Origin: Candidatus Anaerobutyricum stercoripullorum
GTDB lineage: Bacteria; Bacillota; Clostridia; Lachnospirales; Lachnospiraceae
NCBI GenBank assembly: GCA_019114885.1
Contig: DXEQ01000216.1
Coordinates: 1-14,504 of the forward strand
Reading direction: 5' to 3'
DNA: 14,504 bases
In this document: piece by piece, positions 13,369-14,504 of the stretch
How the letters are laid out: every line of letters begins with the position of its first letter
How positions within the stretch are numbered: position 1 is the stretch's first letter
The notes under the pieces: generated by a model
The model's database searches: none
What the model was told of the DNA's origin: nothing
What the model saw: the letters and a program-made list of their open reading frames with translations, nothing else
Position numbers and translations under genes: made by a program

Positions 13369-13615
13369 AAATCCTTGAATTTACGCACTTTGTTGACTTT
13401 TTCAGTTTCAATAGATTAGAGGAAAATCACAAGGAAAAGGTGCTTGTAAACAAAGTGACCGTTGTGGTTGCCTTAGACCTCGGTACGGGGAACACAAAAA
13501 ATCCTGAATTATGAAAGTGAATATAGAGCTATCAATAGATTGATAGAAGATAGGGATACTTGCAGCAGAGTGTCCCTATTTTTTATATAAAATTAAAATT
13601 CAGGAGGAAAAGCAA
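13369..13615 (+). other. Element leader: dyads, mini-ORFs, possible attenuation region
   Basis: This 247-bp gene-free stretch contains: near-direct repeats AAATCCTTGAATT (13369-13381) and AAATCCTGAATT (13499-13510); an inverted repeat CACTTTGTTGAC (13386-13397) with GTAAACAAAGTG (13446-13457), 11 of 12 pairs; a GTG-started mini-ORF of 24 codons (13440-13514) after AAGGA; an ATGA-overlapping mini-ORF of 10 codons (13511-13543); a perfect dyad CTATCAAT-AG-ATTGATAG (13529-13546); and the terminator at 13550-13584. I see a possible -35 (TTGACT, 13393-13398) but no convincing -10. The arrangement resembles leader-controlled entry into the first element operon, or attachment-site arms, or both. Translation of the mini-ORFs is unproven. 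Confidence 0.45.
13550..13584 (+). terminator. Intrinsic terminator or attenuator before the element's first gene
   Basis: ATAGGGATACT (13550-13560) pairs with AGTGTCCCTAT (13569-13579) with one T-G wobble around an 8-nt loop, followed by a run of T to 13584. It is 31 bp upstream of the first element start codon. There is no preceding gene on this strand except rlmD and the mini-ORFs, so it either ends rlmD read-through or attenuates the element operon. Confidence 0.8.
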
Positions 13616-14089
13616 ATGGCAAAGAACACAGCGTTAGGAGCAGAAAAGAGCAAGAAAAGAAACATTACTTTTAAGAACAAGGAACATGAGAAGTTTTATC
13701 ACACCTATCTTCCAAAATGTCGGTATCAGGACACATACCATAAAGCACTGGTTTACTGCATGGGACTGTCAGAAGATACCAGACGAAATGTAAACCGGAT
13801 CTATGACTTTGAGACGGGATTTATAAAGCCGGAGTGTCTGCAGGAAGGATGGCAGACCAGCGGGAGCGAAAAGATTGTCCGTATTGCATTTAATCTCTAT
13901 ACAGATGGAACACCTACGACAGATGAATATGACGATACGGAGGAACAGATTGTTGAGACACGGCTTTATTCCGTCAGTGACATCTTTTGCACGGGAGATG
14001 CCAGATATTTTTGGGAAGCAATTAAAATCCGGTATCCGGATTACTGTTTCTATGTGGATTGGGAGGATTTGTTTTATGCTGAAGATTAG
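13616..14089 (+). CDS. DUF6075-like element protein
   Basis: 157 residues, ATG 13616 preceded by AGGAGG (13602-13607). A basic head (MAKNTALGAEKSKKRNITFK) leads into a soluble alpha/beta domain with HEKFYHTYLPKCRYQDTYHK, ALVYCMGLSEDTRRNVNRIYDFE and an acidic, aromatic C-terminal end (YWEAIKIRYPDYCFYVDWED-type; see the final 30 residues). There is no signal peptide or membrane segment. I recognise this as the DUF6075 type, which is common on Clostridia conjugative elements and phages and often mentions no known function. Its 3' end overlaps the next gene by 14 bp, so the two are translationally coupled and the whole set with ParA is one operon. Role unknown; early element maintenance or regulation is a guess from position. 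Confidence 0.7.
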   Translation: MAKNTALGAEKSKKRNITFKNKEHEKFYHTYLPKCRYQDTYHKALVYCMGLSEDTRRNVNRIYDFETGFIKPECLQEGWQTSGSEKIVRIAFNLYTDGTPTTDEYDDTEEQIVETRLYSVSDIFCTGDARYFWEAIKIRYPDYCFYVDWEDLFYAED

Positions 14090-14252
14090 GCTGCAGGGGA
14101 CAGTGAGAGACATTCGCTGGTTTAAACGGCTTCTGGAGAAACACCCGGAGATCCGGGTTCTCCAGACATCAGAGATATTTTCCAATAAAGGGACAAACCG
14201 ATATTTTCGCTCTTATGCAGAGATTGAGCGAACAGAAAAGGAAGAAAGGTAG
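14076..14252 (+). CDS. DUF3970-like (YvzF-type) small protein
   Basis: 58 residues. The start at ATG 14076 is chosen because GGGAGG (14061-14066) lies 9 nt upstream, inside the end of the preceding gene. The protein reads as one small alpha/beta unit: LKIRLQGTVRDIRWFKRLLE, then HPEIRVLQTSEIFSNKG and NRYFRSYAEIER. This strand-helix-strand-strand pattern with the SNKGTNRYFR stretch is the DUF3970/YvzF type, recurrent on Firmicute mobile elements and without known function. Cytoplasmic. It overlaps the DUF6075-like gene by 14 bp and precedes ParA by 9 bp. A longer reading from 13875 runs antagonistically inside the previous gene and is rejected. Confidence 0.75.
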   Translation: MLKIRLQGTVRDIRWFKRLLEKHPEIRVLQTSEIFSNKGTNRYFRSYAEIERTEKEER

Positions 14253-14261
14253 GTAATATAT

Positions 14262-14504
14262 ATGTGCAGGATAATCGCAATCGCTAATCAGAAAGGCGGC
14301 GTAGGAAAGACGACAACGTGTGTGAATTTGGGAATTGGACTGGCAAGAGCCGGGAAAAAGGTGCTTCTGGTGGAGGCAGACGCACAGGGCAGCATGGCAG
14401 TGAGTTTAGGCATTCAGGAGCCGGATGAACTGGACGTAACCTTAGTCAATATCATGGAGAAGATTATCAATGACGAGGATGTGGAACCGGGAGAGGGTAT
14501 TATC
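14262..14504 (+). CDS. ParA/Soj-type AAA ATPase, N-terminal part
   Basis: The first 81 codons of a gene that runs off the window. ATG 14262 follows GGAAGAAAGG (14240-14249). MCRIIAIANQKGGVGKTTT contains the deviant Walker A motif KGGVGKTT of the ParA/MinD superfamily, with the signature lysine before GVGKT. The next motif reads LLVEADAQGS, where most relatives have DADPQG, so the first Asp is Glu and Pro is Ala; this may be a neutral family variation. ParA proteins use ATP-dependent DNA binding to segregate plasmids or integrated elements that replicate after excision, with a ParB partner usually encoded next. Position right after the DUF3970 gene matches Clostridia conjugative elements. The C-terminal half and partner cannot be seen. 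Confidence 0.92.
   Translation, partial: MCRIIAIANQKGGVGKTTTCVNLGIGLARAGKKVLLVEADAQGSMAVSLGIQEPDELDVTLVNIMEKIINDEDVEPGEGII

Larger units (their letters stand above)
13369..14504 (+). mobile_element. Left end of a probable integrative conjugative element (partial)
   Basis: Three lines support this. GC drops from 75% (13201-13260) to 33% (13381-13440) at the rlmD stop. The 3' end of rlmD/rumA is an established integration site for conjugative elements in streptococci and other Firmicutes. The genes that follow (DUF6075-like, DUF3970-like, ParA-like) are the type found at the start of Clostridia conjugative elements. The exact junction is probably upstream of 13369, around the HVETVV codons (13327-13341), because elements at this site replace the last codons. 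The integrase, conjugation genes, cargo and the right-hand attachment site lie outside the window, so the boundary and element type cannot be proved here. Confidence 0.7.

Noticed and set aside
1..14504. CRISPR arrays, tRNA or rRNA genes, insertion-sequence transposases
   Set aside because: No regularly spaced repeat-spacer series, cloverleaf with CCA-type end, rRNA-like stretch or transposase frame was seen on either strand.

Overview
The window looks like chromosomal DNA from a moderately GC-rich gut-type Firmicute, most likely Lachnospiraceae (Clostridia). This rests on gene content and protein style: a DUF4080-type radical SAM protein, a VanW/G5 protein, a HypE-like AIR synthase next to an Lrp/AsnC regulator and an aminotransferase, MutS2, and a YhaM-like nuclease. 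Strong Shine-Dalgarno sites and sigma-A promoters fit this. It is an inference; there is no rRNA in the window to confirm it.

Layout. (1) 1-1963: a cobalamin-binding-type radical SAM gene with its own promoter, a LacI-type palindrome upstream and a terminator-like hairpin in the leader. (2) 1968-7651: a rightward gene series starting at a good promoter. It runs through a 32-residue membrane peptide, a VanW/G5 cell-envelope protein, an AIR-synthase/HypE-like protein, an Lrp/AsnC regulator, a class I aminotransferase coupled to it by ATGA, the tRNA methyltransferase TrmL and a hotdog thioesterase. It ends at a bidirectional terminator (7679-7735). (3) 7812-10593: leftward mutS2 and an acylphosphatase gene, separated by a GC-rich structured gap. 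(4) 10674-13368: a divergent promoter region, then rightward yhaM-like and rlmD-like genes with a 26-bp perfect palindrome between them. (5) 13369-14504: the left end of what appears to be an integrative conjugative element. GC content falls abruptly here (75% at 13201-13260, 33% at 13381-13440). It carries a 247-bp leader with mini-ORFs, dyads and an intrinsic terminator, then DUF6075-like, DUF3970-like and ParA-like genes; ParA runs off the edge.

How the genes relate. The chromosomal part is mostly housekeeping: RNA modification (TrmL, RlmD), RNA decay (YhaM), ribosome or DNA quality control (MutS2), and an amino-acid-linked trio (AIR-synthase-like, Lrp, aminotransferase). The element abuts the codons for the RlmD catalytic glutamate, a position known as an element insertion site in Firmicutes (rumA). 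Its first operon appears to start with maintenance or partition genes behind a possible attenuator.

Most interesting observations: the attenuator-like leader of the element and its resemblance to an actin-like phosphate loop; an octamer (AAATGTAC) present nine times in the first 10.7 kb; the large nested dyad between yhaM and rlmD; 5' hairpins just after all three predicted rightward transcription starts; and a HypE paralogue lacking the C-terminal cysteine, embedded in an Lrp/aminotransferase operon. No clearly new defence or catalytic system is visible. The mobile element is cut off after about 1.1 kb, so its cargo cannot be judged.
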